From Corynebacterium sp. MSK008 (GTDB lineage Bacteria; Actinomycetota; Actinomycetes; Mycobacteriales; Mycobacteriaceae): DNA of 64,000 bases. The notes beneath the pieces are model-generated. The model saw only the letters and a list, made by a program, of their open reading frames with translations. It was not told the DNA's origin and made no database searches. Of the stretch, positions 1 through 9,687 are shown piece by piece. The number at the start of each line of letters is the position of its first letter. The first letter of the stretch is position 1. Location: the NCBI RefSeq assembly GCF_030232585.1, contig NZ_JASPJX010000013.1, forward strand, positions 1 to 64,000. The letters are read 5' to 3'. Both the position numbers and the translations under genes were made by a program.

Positions 1-77
1 ATAGACAGGTCGAAGTGCCGCAGTGTCTCCATGGATGCTGCGGCCATCGCCTCGATAAACGCGTCGAACGGGTTCAT
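1..77 (-). CDS. N-terminal fragment of an unknown protein, cut by the window edge
   Basis: Reading leftward from an ATG at 77, 25 codons run open to the window edge (MNPFDAFIEAMAAASMETLR...). The start is an amphipathic, Ala/Met-rich helix. No clear ribosome binding site precedes the ATG; only GGGT is visible about 12 bases upstream. Nothing identifies the family. It is listed because the frame is open to the edge and the codon use suits the genome; a chance open frame of this length cannot be excluded. Confidence 0.35.
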   Translation of the reverse strand, partial: MNPFDAFIEAMAAASMETLRHFDLS

Positions 78-128
78 AGCCACAGACCCTAAACACCACG
101 CAACCCCACACAACCCCCGAACCGAAAT

Positions 129-169
129 CTGTGGATAACCCGCCACAGAAGCCCCAAAGTTATCCACAG
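129..169. other. Inverted pair of perfect DnaA boxes
   Basis: TGTGGATAA at 130-138 is the exact reverse complement of the DnaA-box consensus, and TTATCCACA at 160-168 is the exact forward consensus. With flanking bases they form an 11-bp perfect inverted repeat (129-139 and 159-169) around a 19-bp spacer. The pair lies between the partial gene at the left edge and the 3' end of the DUF1445 gene. No dnaA or dnaN is in view, so this is not evidently oriC. DnaA binding is inferred from the consensus only. Confidence 0.55.
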
Positions 170-178
170 TGGCACCCT

Positions 179-958
179 TTAGGGAACCTGGTACGCCACA
201 TCCCGCACGTCGGTGATGAGCATCTTGCCTGGCGAATGGCAGATCGCCAGCTCGGGTTTCGAATGCATCACGATCGACTGTGGCGTCACCCCGCACGCCC
301 AGAACACCGGCACCCAGCCCGCGGGAATGTCCACCGCGTCGCCGAAATCGGGCGCGCCCAGATCGTCGATGCCGATCAAGCCCGGCTCCCCCACATGCAC
401 CGGGGCACCATGCACTGCCGGGTAACGCGAGGTGATCCTCACTGCGTCCGCCACCAGCCCCGCTGGGATGGGCCGCATGGAGACAACCATCTTCCCGCTG
501 AACACCCCGGCCGGTTCGCAGTCGATGTTGGTCAGGTACATCGGCACGTTCACGCCCTGCTCGATGTGGGCCACCGGCACGCCGTTGTCCACCAAAGCCT
601 GCTCGAACGTAAACGAGCAGCCGATGACAAACGCGACAGTGTCCTCGGTCCAGTAGGCGGTGGCATCCGTTGGTTCGTCGATAAGCGAGCCGTGCGAAAA
701 CACCCGGTAGGACGGAATGTCGGTGCGGATGTCGCCGCCCGCGAGCAACGGCGACGACACCTCGCCCGGCTCCAGCACCCCGAGCAGCGGGCACGGCTTC
801 GGGTTGCGCTGCGCGAACAACAAGAAATCAAACGCGTACTTTTTATCCAGCGCGATCAGATTGGCCTGGGCGTAACCAGCGGAAAAGCCCGCCGTTGTCG
901 CCACATCAGTAGTGCGAAACAACGCGCGGGCTTGCGCTGGGGTGTAGGAGGCGTACAT
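179..958 (-). CDS. DUF1445 / YcsI-family putative hydro-lyase (D-glutamate cyclase-like)
   Basis: 259 residues, the usual length for the DUF1445 (PF07286) family that includes Bacillus YcsI and the C-terminal domain of mammalian D-glutamate cyclase. The family likeness rests on overall sequence: the N-terminal ARxLFR-type segment, the YAQANL stretch near residue 30, and the CSFTFEQAL and GVNVPMY segments in the middle. The protein is soluble, with no signal peptide. The ATG at 958 lies 9 bases after the stop of the NRAMP-like carrier gene, so the two are surely co-transcribed. In Bacillus, ycsI and an NRAMP-family gene (ycsG) sit in the 5-oxoprolinase (pxp) operon, which suggests 5-oxoproline or D-glutamate metabolism here. 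No pxp genes are visible, so the substrate remains inference. Confidence 0.85.
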   Translation of the reverse strand: MYASYTPAQARALFRTTDVATTAGFSAGYAQANLIALDKKYAFDFLLFAQRNPKPCPLLGVLEPGEVSSPLLAGGDIRTDIPSYRVFSHGSLIDEPTDATAYWTEDTVAFVIGCSFTFEQALVDNGVPVAHIEQGVNVPMYLTNIDCEPAGVFSGKMVVSMRPIPAGLVADAVRITSRYPAVHGAPVHVGEPGLIGIDDLGAPDFGDAVDIPAGWVPVFWACGVTPQSIVMHSKPELAICHSPGKMLITDVRDVAYQVP

Positions 959-967
959 GCCCCAAGA

Positions 968-2224
968 CTACGCCCACAGCTTCGGCAGCGTGCTGATGGA
1001 GCTCCACCCCATCCACGCACACCCGATAAGCGTGATGGCGCCGAGCACGAGCATCCACATCGGCGGCTTGTACCCGCGAAGCAGATCGCGGCGGAAGAAG
1101 CCAGCATAGAGCACGACCGCGAAACCAACCGGCAGGATCAGGCCGTTGAACGCACCCGCGAAGATGAGCAGCTTCTGCGGGGCAGAACCGACGAAGAGGA
1201 AGATCACCGTCGAGATCACGATGAAGCCGACGGTGAGCCAGCCGCGCTTCTTCGGGTCGAACCCCTGCTTGGTCAAAAACGAGATGGAAGTGAACGACGC
1301 GCCGATCACCGACGATAGGCCCGCCGCCCACAGCACCAGCCCGAACATGCGCCGGCCAGTTTCACCTGCGGCCTGGTAGAACACGTCGGCCGCGGTGTTG
1401 TCCTTGGACAGTGCCACACCGGTGGCCACGACACCGAGCACCGCGAGGAACAGCAGCACGCGCATGATGCCGGTGACGATAATGCCGGTCACGGCGGAGC
1501 GGGAGATGTAGTCCATGTTGTCGGGGCCGGTGTGGCCGGCGTCGATGAGCCTGTGCACGCCGGCGAAGACGATGTAGCCGCCGATGGAGCCGCCGATGAG
1601 GGTGGTGATGACCTTGAAGTCGACCTCGTCCGGCGCAACCGACTGTTTCACGGCCTCAGCCACCGGCGGGTTGGACGAGATGGCGACGTAGAGCATGAGC
1701 AGGATCATCAGCGCGCCAAGGATGCCGACGATGACGTCAAGGGCTGCTCCCGCACGCTTCCACAGGAACACGACAATCGCGATCACAGCGGAAATCGCGC
1801 CGCCGATCTTCGGGTCAATCGCCCCGCCGCTGAGCGCCTGCACGCCGAGCCCGGTGCCGGCGATGTTGCCGATGTTGAACACGAGGCCGCCGATGCCCAC
1901 GAGGATGGCCAAGAACCAGCCGAGGCCGGGCAACACAGAGTTGGCCAGTTCGCTGGCGCGCAGCCCGGACACGCCGAGGATGCGCCAGACGTTGAGCTGG
2001 ATCACGATGTCTACCAGGATGGACAGCAAGATCGCGAACGCGAACGCCGCGCCCATCTGCACGGTGAAGACGGAGGTTTGGGTGAGGAAGCCGGGGCCAA
2101 TGGCGGAGGTCGCCATGAGGAAGATTGCGCCGACCATGGGGCCGATGCCACGTGCCGCGGCGGGAGCCTTTTCGGGCACGTCGGCCGCGGTGGATCCGCC
2201 GTTGGCGGGTTGAGGTGCGGTCAC
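968..2224 (-). CDS. NRAMP-superfamily membrane transporter lacking the metal-site motifs
   Basis: 418 residues with about 11 hydrophobic segments and an NRAMP-like fold order. The GTG start at 2224 is chosen because AAAGGGG stands just upstream. Canonical NRAMP proteins have DPGN in helix 1 and MPH in helix 6 as metal ligands. Here helix 1 reads IGPGF (residues 42-46), and no MPH is seen in the segment after the VIFAG-like helix 6. The usual automatic name, divalent metal cation transporter, is therefore doubtful. The carrier is followed 9 bases later by the DUF1445 hydro-lyase, paralleling Bacillus ycsG-ycsI, so an organic acid such as 5-oxoproline is a plausible substrate (inference). Confidence 0.85.
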   Translation of the reverse strand: MTAPQPANGGSTAADVPEKAPAAARGIGPMVGAIFLMATSAIGPGFLTQTSVFTVQMGAAFAFAILLSILVDIVIQLNVWRILGVSGLRASELANSVLPGLGWFLAILVGIGGLVFNIGNIAGTGLGVQALSGGAIDPKIGGAISAVIAIVVFLWKRAGAALDVIVGILGALMILLMLYVAISSNPPVAEAVKQSVAPDEVDFKVITTLIGGSIGGYIVFAGVHRLIDAGHTGPDNMDYISRSAVTGIIVTGIMRVLLFLAVLGVVATGVALSKDNTAADVFYQAAGETGRRMFGLVLWAAGLSSVIGASFTSISFLTKQGFDPKKRGWLTVGFIVISTVIFLFVGSAPQKLLIFAGAFNGLILPVGFAVVLYAGFFRRDLLRGYKPPMWMLVLGAITLIGCAWMGWSSISTLPKLWA

Positions 2225-2304
2225 GGGGACACCCCTTTCGATTGCGGGAAACTTATGTGACGCGCAACATCGTAAGCTATGGGTGCCCCGCGGGTCACAC
2301 CTCG

Positions 2305-2335
2305 GGGGTAGCTTGCGCTACGTGCGCACTACCCC
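2305..2335 (-). terminator. Hairpin at the end of the ABC-F/ABM operon
   Basis: GGGGTA (2305-2310) and TACCCC (2330-2335) can pair around a loop containing TGCGC...GCGCA-like sequence. It abuts the ABM stop codon and precedes the promoter region of the NRAMP-like gene. There is no T-run, so it is at best a weak intrinsic terminator. Confidence 0.35.
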
Positions 2336-2659
2336 TTAGGAGACCTTGAACTCCGCCATTTCGTCCCACTCGGTCTTGCCCTCGATGAGGGTGTTGATGA
2401 TGGTGGGGGTTTCCTTCAGGATGGTGGGGAAGAATTCCTGCGCGGCCTTGAAGTGGTCGGAGTTGACGTGGGCTTCGGCGGCGTCGTCCTGGAATGCCTC
2501 GATGAGCAGGTATTCGTCGGGGTTGTCTTCGTTGCGGTACCAGTCGAAGAAGATGTTGCCTTCTTCGGCGCGGGAGGCGTCGGTGAAGTCCTTGACCAGC
2601 TCGCGGAAGTTCTCGACGTTCTCGGGCAGGGGCTTGAATCGTACGTTGATCAAAATCAT
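2336..2659 (-). CDS. ABM-domain monooxygenase-like protein
   Basis: A 107-residue ferredoxin-like alpha/beta protein of the antibiotic-biosynthesis-monooxygenase (ABM, YgiN-like) family: start MILINVRFKP, central segment NIFFDWYRNEDNPDEYLLIE, then helical FKAAQEFFPTILKETP. The ATG at 2659 is preferred over an upstream ATG inside the ABC-F gene. It lies 10 bases after the ABC-F stop (2670), so it is translated from the same message. Family members act as quinol monooxygenases or bind small aromatics; some degrade heme. The Asn/Trp/His heme-degrading triad is not apparent here, unlike in the second ABM protein of this window (52546-52875). Substrate unknown. Confidence 0.8.
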   Translation of the reverse strand: MILINVRFKPLPENVENFRELVKDFTDASRAEEGNIFFDWYRNEDNPDEYLLIEAFQDDAAEAHVNSDHFKAAQEFFPTILKETPTIINTLIEGKTEWDEMAEFKVS

Positions 2660-2669
2660 GCGCCCCACC

Positions 2670-4460
2670 CTAGCCTTCAAGCGTTTCACCCAACTCGAGC
2701 CATTCCATCTCGAGCTCCTCGCAGGCGTCTTTCACTGCGGTGAGTTCTTTGGTTTTGGCGCCGATGGCGTCGAAGTCGCCGGCCTCGGAAAGCGTGGCGA
2801 TCTCCGCCTCGAGGGCTTCGGCCCGCTCGTTTTCCTTGGCGATCTTGCGCTCGAGCGCCTTCATCTTCTTCTGCAGCTCGCGCTCTTCCTGGGAGCTCAT
2901 CTGCTTCTCGACGGCCTCCGGTTGCCCCTCCCCCAGATCCAGCACGCCAGCAGTACGGGCCTGATCGGCGCGCTGGTCCAGGTACTGTTGGATGCCGCCG
3001 GGCAGGTTGGTGAGATTCCCGTCGCCGAACAGCGCGTAGGTGGAATCGGCGATGCGCTCGATGAGGTAGCGGTCGTGGGAGATGACCACCAGGGTGCCGG
3101 GCCAGGAGTCGAGGAGGTTTTCCAGCTCTTGCAGGGTGTCGATGTCGAGGTCGTTGGTGGGCTCGTCGAGAAGCAAGACGTTCGGCTCAGCCATGAGCAC
3201 GCGGGTGAGTTGGAGGCGACGGCGCTCGCCGCCGGAGAGGTCGCGCACGGGGGTGCGCTGGCGCTTCGGGGAAAAGCCGAGGCGCTCGGCGAGCTGGGAG
3301 GCGGACAGCTCCTTTTTGCCAAGCGAGATGTAGGTGGCGACGTCTTCGACGGCGTCGATGACGCGGCGCTCCGGGTCGAGGTCGTCGAGTTCTTGGCGCA
3401 GCCAGCCGATGCGGGTGGTCTGCCCCTCGATGCGTTTGCCGGCGGCCAGCGGGTACTCCCCGGCCAGGGTGCGCAGCAAGGTGGTTTTGCCCGAGCCGTT
3501 CACGCCGACTAAGCCGATGCGCTCGCCGGGTGCGAGGCGCCAGGTGAGGTGGTCGACCAGGGTGCGGCCGTCGGGGGCGTCGATACGCGCGTCCTCGAGT
3601 TCGATGACCACGCGGCCTTGGCGCTGCTTTGAAAACGCCATGAGCTCGACGGTGTCGCGCGGCGGCGGGACGTCCTTGATCAGGGCTTCGGCGGCCTCGA
3701 TGCGGTAGCGCGGCTTCGAGGTGCGGGCAGGTGCTCCGCGGCGCAGCCACGCCAGCTCCTTGCGGGCGAGGTTCTGACGGCGCTGCTCGATGGCGTCGGC
3801 CTGGCGGGCGCGCTCGGCGCGCGCGAAGGTCCAGTCGTTGTAGCCGCCCTCGTAGACGTCCACGGTGCCGTCGTGGACTTCCCAGGTCAGGGTGGCAACT
3901 GTGTCGAGGAACCAGCGGTCGTGGGTGACCACCACGACGGCGACCTTGCGCGAAAGGAGGTGGTCGGCGAGCCACTGCACGCCTTCGACGTCGAGGTGGT
4001 TGGTCGGCTCGTCCAGCACCACCAGGTCCAAATCCTGCACGAGCGCGGCGGCGAGGTTCACTCGCCTGCGTTCGCCGCCGGAGAGCTGCCCCACCGGGGT
4101 GTCCAGGCCGAGCTCCGCCACGCCGGTGCCCTGCAGCACTTCGCGCACGCGCGCGTTGGAGGCCCACTCGAAGGTCTGCAGGCCCAGCGGCTCGACGACG
4201 GCCTGGCCGACCGTGAGCGCGCTATCCAGCGTAAAGCGCTGCGTGACCACCGCCATGCGCAGGTCGGAGGTGTGCGAGACGCGCCCCGCGTCCGGCGGCT
4301 CGATGCCGGTGAGCACCTCCAGCAGGGTGGTTTTGCCGCCGCCGTTGACGCCGACGATGCCGATGCGCTCGCCGGTCTGCACGCCGAGCGAGACGCCGTC
4401 GAGAAGCGTTTTCAGCCCCCACGTTTTGGAGACGTTTTCCAGGTTGATCAGGTTAGCCAT
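2670..4460 (-). CDS. ABC-F family ATPase, Uup-like
   Basis: 596 residues with two ABC ATPase domains in tandem and no membrane segments. Domain 1 has Walker A GVNGGGKTT (37-45), signature LSGGE (126-130) and Walker B/LDEPTNHLD (149-157). Domain 2 has Walker A GVNGSGKTT (319-327), a second LSGGE near 408-412 and LDEPTNDLD (431-439). A charged coiled-coil tail (about 525-596) is typical of Uup-type ABC-F factors, which act on the ribosome or on branched DNA rather than in transport. The start at 4460 (MANLINLENV) is the family start; an open extension upstream runs into ispE in another frame. It follows ispE by 46 bases and is followed by the ABM gene. Confidence 0.92.
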   Translation of the reverse strand: MANLINLENVSKTWGLKTLLDGVSLGVQTGERIGIVGVNGGGKTTLLEVLTGIEPPDAGRVSHTSDLRMAVVTQRFTLDSALTVGQAVVEPLGLQTFEWASNARVREVLQGTGVAELGLDTPVGQLSGGERRRVNLAAALVQDLDLVVLDEPTNHLDVEGVQWLADHLLSRKVAVVVVTHDRWFLDTVATLTWEVHDGTVDVYEGGYNDWTFARAERARQADAIEQRRQNLARKELAWLRRGAPARTSKPRYRIEAAEALIKDVPPPRDTVELMAFSKQRQGRVVIELEDARIDAPDGRTLVDHLTWRLAPGERIGLVGVNGSGKTTLLRTLAGEYPLAAGKRIEGQTTRIGWLRQELDDLDPERRVIDAVEDVATYISLGKKELSASQLAERLGFSPKRQRTPVRDLSGGERRRLQLTRVLMAEPNVLLLDEPTNDLDIDTLQELENLLDSWPGTLVVISHDRYLIERIADSTYALFGDGNLTNLPGGIQQYLDQRADQARTAGVLDLGEGQPEAVEKQMSSQEERELQKKMKALERKIAKENERAEALEAEIATLSEAGDFDAIGAKTKELTAVKDACEELEMEWLELGETLEG

Positions 4461-4506
4461 ATCGGCTAGCCATCTTACGCAGGCGCAAGCGTAACGACGC
4501 CTCCGG

Positions 4507-5454
4507 TTAACCCACCTTCTCCACCACCGCACCGTGGTCGGGGCCTTCGGCGACGAAGACCTCGTAGCCGTCGAAGCGCTCCGCGAGGTGCTCGGCTGCA
4601 AACCGCGCGGCGTCGGCGTCGTCGCAGAGCACGGCCACGGTGGGGCCCGAGCCGGACACGACTGCGCGGCGGCCCGCCTCGCCGGCGGCGGCGAGCACGC
4701 GTTTGAGCACCGGGCGCATCGACAGCGCGGGCGCTTCCAAGTCGTTGTGCAGCGCCGCCGCCACGCGCGCCACGTCGCCGGAGGTCAGCGCCTGGGACAG
4801 CTCGGTGGCGTCCAGGTGCGGCAGAAGGGCGGGGTTGCCGTGGCGCAGGTCGTCGAGAAGCGCAAACGCTCCCCCGGTGTTGATGCCGATCTTGGGGTTG
4901 ATGAACACCCAGTGCAGCCGGCCGCGCGAGAGCATCTCGACCAGCTTGTCGCCGCGGCCGGTGCCGAGCGCGGTGCCGCCCATCAGAGAAAAGGGCACGT
5001 CCGCGCCAAGCGACGCCGCGATCTCCAGCAGTTCCTCCTCCGGCAATGCCTCGCCGAACTCGGCCACTAGCGCGTTGGCCGCCACCAGCGCGGCGGCCGC
5101 GTCGGCGGAGCCGCCCGCCATGCCGCCTGCGACAAAGACGTGCTTGTCCACCTCGATGCGCACGCGCGGCACCGCCACGCCCGCGCGCGACACCACGGCC
5201 TCGACGGCGCGCCACGCCAGGTTTTCCGGCCCGTCGATGTCCTCGTCCGGCTCATCCACGAAGAACGTGGTGTGCATGGACTCGACTGCGGGGCCGGCCA
5301 CGGGGGTGCCGTCGTAAAGCAATCGCACCACCTCGCGCCGGTCCACTGCATGGAAGACGCTGACCAGGTCGTGGTAGCCGTCCGTGCGCGCCTCGCCGAC
5401 ACCGAGGTGGAGGTTCACCTTGCCCGGCGCGGAGGCGACGATCTCACGCGTCAT
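4507..5454 (-). CDS. ispE: 4-diphosphocytidyl-2-C-methyl-D-erythritol kinase
   Basis: 315-residue GHMP kinase of the non-mevalonate (MEP) isoprenoid pathway; it phosphorylates the 2-hydroxyl of CDP-methylerythritol with ATP in the cytosol. Visible features are the N-terminal substrate segment [12 protein letters not shown] (9-20), the glycine-rich ATP loop [13 protein letters not shown] (108-120), and a C-terminal SGSGPT-type GHMP motif near residue 270. The ATG at 5454 overlaps the rsmA stop by 11 bases, indicating translational coupling. The order rpf-rsmA-ispE-ABC-F is the conserved actinobacterial order. Confidence 0.96.
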   Translation of the reverse strand: MTREIVASAPGKVNLHLGVGEARTDGYHDLVSVFHAVDRREVVRLLYDGTPVAGPAVESMHTTFFVDEPDEDIDGPENLAWRAVEAVVSRAGVAVPRVRIEVDKHVFVAGGMAGGSADAAAALVAANALVAEFGEALPEEELLEIAASLGADVPFSLMGGTALGTGRGDKLVEMLSRGRLHWVFINPKIGINTGGAFALLDDLRHGNPALLPHLDATELSQALTSGDVARVAAALHNDLEAPALSMRPVLKRVLAAAGEAGRRAVVSGSGPTVAVLCDDADAARFAAEHLAERFDGYEVFVAEGPDHGAVVEKVG

Positions 5455-6298
5455 GGCGGGCCTCCCCCAGCCGGATGAAGTCTGCGACGGTGAGCTTCTC
5501 GCCGCGCAGGCCCGGGTCGATGCCGGCGGCGCGCAGCGCGTCCTCGGCGGCCGCGGCCGAGCCGTAGATGCCGGACAGCGTGGAGCGCAGCGTCTTGCGG
5601 CGCTGGGCGAAAGCGGCGTCCACTAGCGGGAAGATGGTGTCGCGAAGCTCGCGCGGGGCGTCGGCCGCGACGTCGATGCGCACCAGCCCCGACTCGATGT
5701 TCGGCGCAGGCCAGAACACGTGCTTGCCGATCGTGCCGGCGCGCGAGACGTCACCGTAAAACGCGGCCTTGACGCTGGGCACGCCGTAGATCTTCGAGCC
5801 CGGCTGGGCGGCAAGGCGGTCCGCGACTTCCTTCTGCACCATCACGAGCACCCTGCTAATCGACGGCAACTCCGCCAACAAATGCAGCAGCACCGGCACC
5901 GAGACGTTGTAGGGCAAATTCGCCACCAGCGCGGTCGGCGCGGCGTCGAAGTCGGCGCGGGCGGCCTGCAGCGCGTCCGTGTTGATCACTGTGAGGCGCT
6001 CGGCGTAATCCGGGGCGAACGCCTCCACGGTGGTGGGCAGGCGGCCGGCCAGGCGCGGGTCGATCTCGAGCGCGGTGACGCTTGCGGCAGTGTCAATGAG
6101 CCCTAAGGTGAGCGAGCCGAGGCCCGGTCCGACTTCGACCACGTGGTCGTCGGGCGAAAGCTCCGCGGCCGCGACGATGCGGCGCACGGTGTTGGGGTCG
6201 TGCAGGAAGTTCTGCCCCAGCTTCTTCGTCGGGGTGACGTCCAGCTCGGCAGCGAGGTCGCGGATCTCGGCTGGCCCGAGGAGTTGCGCCCCCGCCAT
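5444..6298 (-). CDS. rsmA: 16S rRNA (adenine1518/1519-N6) dimethyltransferase
   Basis: 284 residues, KsgA/RsmA family; it dimethylates the two adenines in the 3' terminal hairpin of 16S rRNA during late 30S maturation. The [10 protein letters not shown] motif (25-34), the SAM-binding motif [11 protein letters not shown] (54-64) and the catalytic NLPYNVS motif are all present. The ATG at 6298 directly abuts the rpf2 stop (6299-6301), and the gene's own stop overlaps ispE. It is the middle member of an rpf2-rsmA-ispE operon. Confidence 0.96.
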   Translation of the reverse strand: MAGAQLLGPAEIRDLAAELDVTPTKKLGQNFLHDPNTVRRIVAAAELSPDDHVVEVGPGLGSLTLGLIDTAASVTALEIDPRLAGRLPTTVEAFAPDYAERLTVINTDALQAARADFDAAPTALVANLPYNVSVPVLLHLLAELPSISRVLVMVQKEVADRLAAQPGSKIYGVPSVKAAFYGDVSRAGTIGKHVFWPAPNIESGLVRIDVAADAPRELRDTIFPLVDAAFAQRRKTLRSTLSGIYGSAAAAEDALRAAGIDPGLRGEKLTVADFIRLGEARHDA

Positions 6299-7516
<1,218 letters not shown>

Positions 7517-7536
7517 TCAAGGCCCGACGTGCCAGC

Positions 7537-8373
7537 TCACACCCCGTAGACCCGCGAGAATGTCTCTGCAATCTCACGCGCCACATCGGCCACTTCCATG
7601 CCGCGCGCTTCGGCCACAACCTTCGCCGTGTGCCCGATCAACGACGGCTCGTTTTTCGCCCCACGGAACGGCTCCGGCGTCATGTACGGCGCGTCCGTTT
7701 CCACCAGCAGCTGCCCCGCCGGGGCCAACGCCGCCGCCTCGCGCAGCTGATCGTTGCGCTTGAACGTCACGTTGCCGGCGAAGCTGAGCACGTAGCCGCG
7801 CTCGATCGCCTCGCGCGCCACGTCCAGCGGCGAGGAGAAGCAGTGCAGGATCACGTGCTCGGGCCGCGGCGCGCTATCAAGAATGCGCATCATCTCCGCG
7901 TCGCCTTCGCGGTTGTGGATCATCAACGCCTTGCCCGACTCGCACGCTAAGTCGATGTGCCAGCGAAACGCCTCCTCCTGCACTTCGAGCGGCGCGGTGC
8001 CCTCCGCGTCGTGCTTGAGCCAGTAGGTGTCGATGCCGGTCTCGCCCACCGCCACGCAACGCTCGTCTGCGGCCATGTCCGTCAGGCGGGCGCGGGCAGC
8101 GTCGTCAAGCTCGTGCGCCCTTGTCGGGTGGATGGCGCACGCCGCGAACACGCGCTCGTTGAAGTGCGCGGCCTGAAGCGCGAGCTCGGCCTCCTCAAGC
8201 CCGTCGCCGACGGTGCAGATGCGCTCCACCCCGGCGGCCACGGCACGCTGGACAAACGCGTCGATCTCTTCGGCGCTGCGCGCGCCGCAGGACGCGAGGT
8301 GCGTGTGGGCGTCGATCAGGCCGGGAATCGGCTCGGTGGGCACGGGTGTGGGACGCGGTTTCTTTTTGCTCAT
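7537..8373 (-). CDS. tatD: TatD family metal-dependent hydrolase
   Basis: 278-residue TIM-barrel amidohydrolase-type protein. Metal ligands are visible as DAHTH (21-25), GETGID in the middle, HNRE and the C-terminal ETDAPYMTP motif. TatD proteins are 3'-5' DNA/RNA exonucleases or D-aminoacyl-tRNA deacylase-like enzymes. The ATG at 8373 is preferred to a GTG at 8382: TAGGGT (8386-8381 on this strand) lies 7 bases before it, fitting a leaderless start, and no Shine-Dalgarno is seen. The start is only 13 bases from the divergent DUF3806 start. Confidence 0.92.
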   Translation of the reverse strand: MSKKKPRPTPVPTEPIPGLIDAHTHLASCGARSAEEIDAFVQRAVAAGVERICTVGDGLEEAELALQAAHFNERVFAACAIHPTRAHELDDAARARLTDMAADERCVAVGETGIDTYWLKHDAEGTAPLEVQEEAFRWHIDLACESGKALMIHNREGDAEMMRILDSAPRPEHVILHCFSSPLDVAREAIERGYVLSFAGNVTFKRNDQLREAAALAPAGQLLVETDAPYMTPEPFRGAKNEPSLIGHTAKVVAEARGMEVADVAREIAETFSRVYGV

Positions 8374-8386
8374 ACGATGCACCCTA
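8373..8386. promoter_or_regulatory. Interlocked divergent leaderless promoters of tatD and the DUF3806 gene
   Basis: Forward -10 TACGAT (8373-8378) ends 7 bases before the forward ATG (8386). Reverse -10 TAGGGT (8386-8381 on the minus strand) ends 7 bases before the reverse ATG (8373). Each hexamer therefore begins at the other gene's start codon, and neither gene has a ribosome binding site. The spacing matches leaderless mRNAs in corynebacteria, where the transcript begins at or next to the start codon. Confidence 0.6.
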
Positions 8387-8778
8387 TGGCATTTGAAGAC
8401 ATCGACTCAGCCACCCAAACCCAAATCGAGGCCGACCTGGCCGAAGCCGCCGGCCGCGGCATCAACGGCTCGCCTGCCGACATCGTGGAGTCCTTCGAGG
8501 CCGAACTCGCCGACTACCTCGCGCTGCCGCCGGACGTACGCCGCAGCTTCCCCCGCGGCGACACAGCGCGCCTCTACGGCACCGCGCTCGGCCAGGCGCT
8601 CGTGCGGGAGGGGTTTTCGTGGCAACTGCTTATCGACGACTACGGCACCGACCTCGTCGTCGCCAAAGACGTCGGCAGCGCGGGCGAAAAATACACCGCC
8701 CCGCTCGTAGTGGTGGACCAGCGCTTCGAGGACGAGGAACCCGGCACCCTGACCAAATTCCTGGGGCAGTTCCTGTGA
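8386..8778 (+). CDS. DUF3806 domain protein
   Basis: 130-residue acidic cytosolic protein. Residues 45-115 (PPDVRRSFPRGD..., LGQALVREGFSWQLL, LVVAKDVGSAGEKYTAP) resemble the DUF3806 domain, whose function is not known. The ATG at 8386 is chosen because TACGAT lies 7 bases upstream; an in-frame ATG at 8377 would overlap that hexamer. Its stop overlaps a possible GTG of the esterase gene, and the esterase ATG lies 11 bases further on, so the two probably share a transcript. Confidence 0.8.
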   Translation: MAFEDIDSATQTQIEADLAEAAGRGINGSPADIVESFEAELADYLALPPDVRRSFPRGDTARLYGTALGQALVREGFSWQLLIDDYGTDLVVAKDVGSAGEKYTAPLVVVDQRFEDEEPGTLTKFLGQFL

Positions 8779-8789
8779 GGGAATCAATC

Positions 8790-9674
8790 ATGCCGCTCGT
8801 GCGCCCGGAGCTTCGCCGGCGCGCACGGCTGATCCCGCACCCGCCGGTGGAGCTCCGCATGACGCGTTGGCTTGCCACGCACGGGCAAACACTCTTCCCC
8901 ATCCCCCGGCGCGAGGGCGTGGAACTCATCCGGCGCGGGCGCACCCTCATCTTCAAGCCGCGAAAACCGAAAGGCGCGCTGCTGTGGCTGCACGGCGGCG
9001 GCCACATCATCGGCCACCCGAGCCAGGACGGGCCGTTGTGCGTCAACACCGCCGCCGAGGTGGGGGTGACCGTGGTGGCCCCGCGCTATCCGCTCTCGCC
9101 CGCCCACCCGTTTCCCGCGGGCTTGAACGCGGCGATTGACACGTGGGCGTGGATGCACACCCACGCGCACGATTTTGGGGAGCCGTTCGCCATCGGCGGC
9201 GAAAGCGCAGGCGGCGGGCTCGCAGCCGCAGTGTGCCAGCGGCTATACGACGAACGCGGCCCGCTTCCTCGCGCCCAGTGGCTTTTCTGCCCCATGTTGG
9301 ATGACCGCCCCACCGCCGATCGAAGGCGCGATATCCCACGCGACCGGCCCGTGGCCAACAACGCGCAGACCCGCTTCGCCTGGAGGGCGTACCTTGGCCA
9401 AGAGCCCGGGCTGGAAGCGGTGCCGGATTACGCGGTGCCCGCCCGGCGCCACAACCTCACCGGTCTTCCCCCTGCGTGGCTGTCCACCGGGGACATCGAG
9501 CTGTTTTACGAGGAGATCTGCGACTACACCCGGCGTCTGCGCGACGCCGGAGTCCCCGCCCAACTGGAAATCGTCGAAGGTGCGCCGCACGCGATCGAGC
9601 TGTGGGCCTTCGACGTCCCCGTGGTCAAGCAAATGCTCGCCTCGGCGCGATCGTGGCTCGGCGAGCAGCTCTAA
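8790..9674 (+). CDS. Alpha/beta hydrolase, HSL-type esterase
   Basis: 294 residues of the hormone-sensitive-lipase class (alpha/beta hydrolase fold 3). The oxyanion-hole motif HGGG is at 68-71, the nucleophile motif GESAGG has Ser139, and the likely acid and base are Asp235 (STGDIE) and His267 (GAPHAIE). No signal peptide is seen, so it should hydrolyse a small carboxyl ester in the cytosol; the substrate is unknown. The ATG at 8790 has GAGGG 8 bases upstream; a GTG at 8775 overlapping the DUF3806 stop is the alternative. It converges on metG with 13 bases between the stops. Confidence 0.88.
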   Translation: MPLVRPELRRRARLIPHPPVELRMTRWLATHGQTLFPIPRREGVELIRRGRTLIFKPRKPKGALLWLHGGGHIIGHPSQDGPLCVNTAAEVGVTVVAPRYPLSPAHPFPAGLNAAIDTWAWMHTHAHDFGEPFAIGGESAGGGLAAAVCQRLYDERGPLPRAQWLFCPMLDDRPTADRRRDIPRDRPVANNAQTRFAWRAYLGQEPGLEAVPDYAVPARRHNLTGLPPAWLSTGDIELFYEEICDYTRRLRDAGVPAQLEIVEGAPHAIELWAFDVPVVKQMLASARSWLGEQL

Positions 9675-9687
9675 CGAGTGATGTGTC

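Noticed and set aside
131..1318. Long open frame of 395 codons on the plus strand over the DUF1445 gene
   Set aside because: Arg/His/Pro-rich translation with no ribosome binding site, wholly antisense to two genes with clear family likeness. It is a high-GC shadow frame.
2346..3512. 388-codon plus-strand frame over the ABC-F gene
   Set aside because: Antisense to conserved ABC motifs. It exists only because of high GC in third positions.
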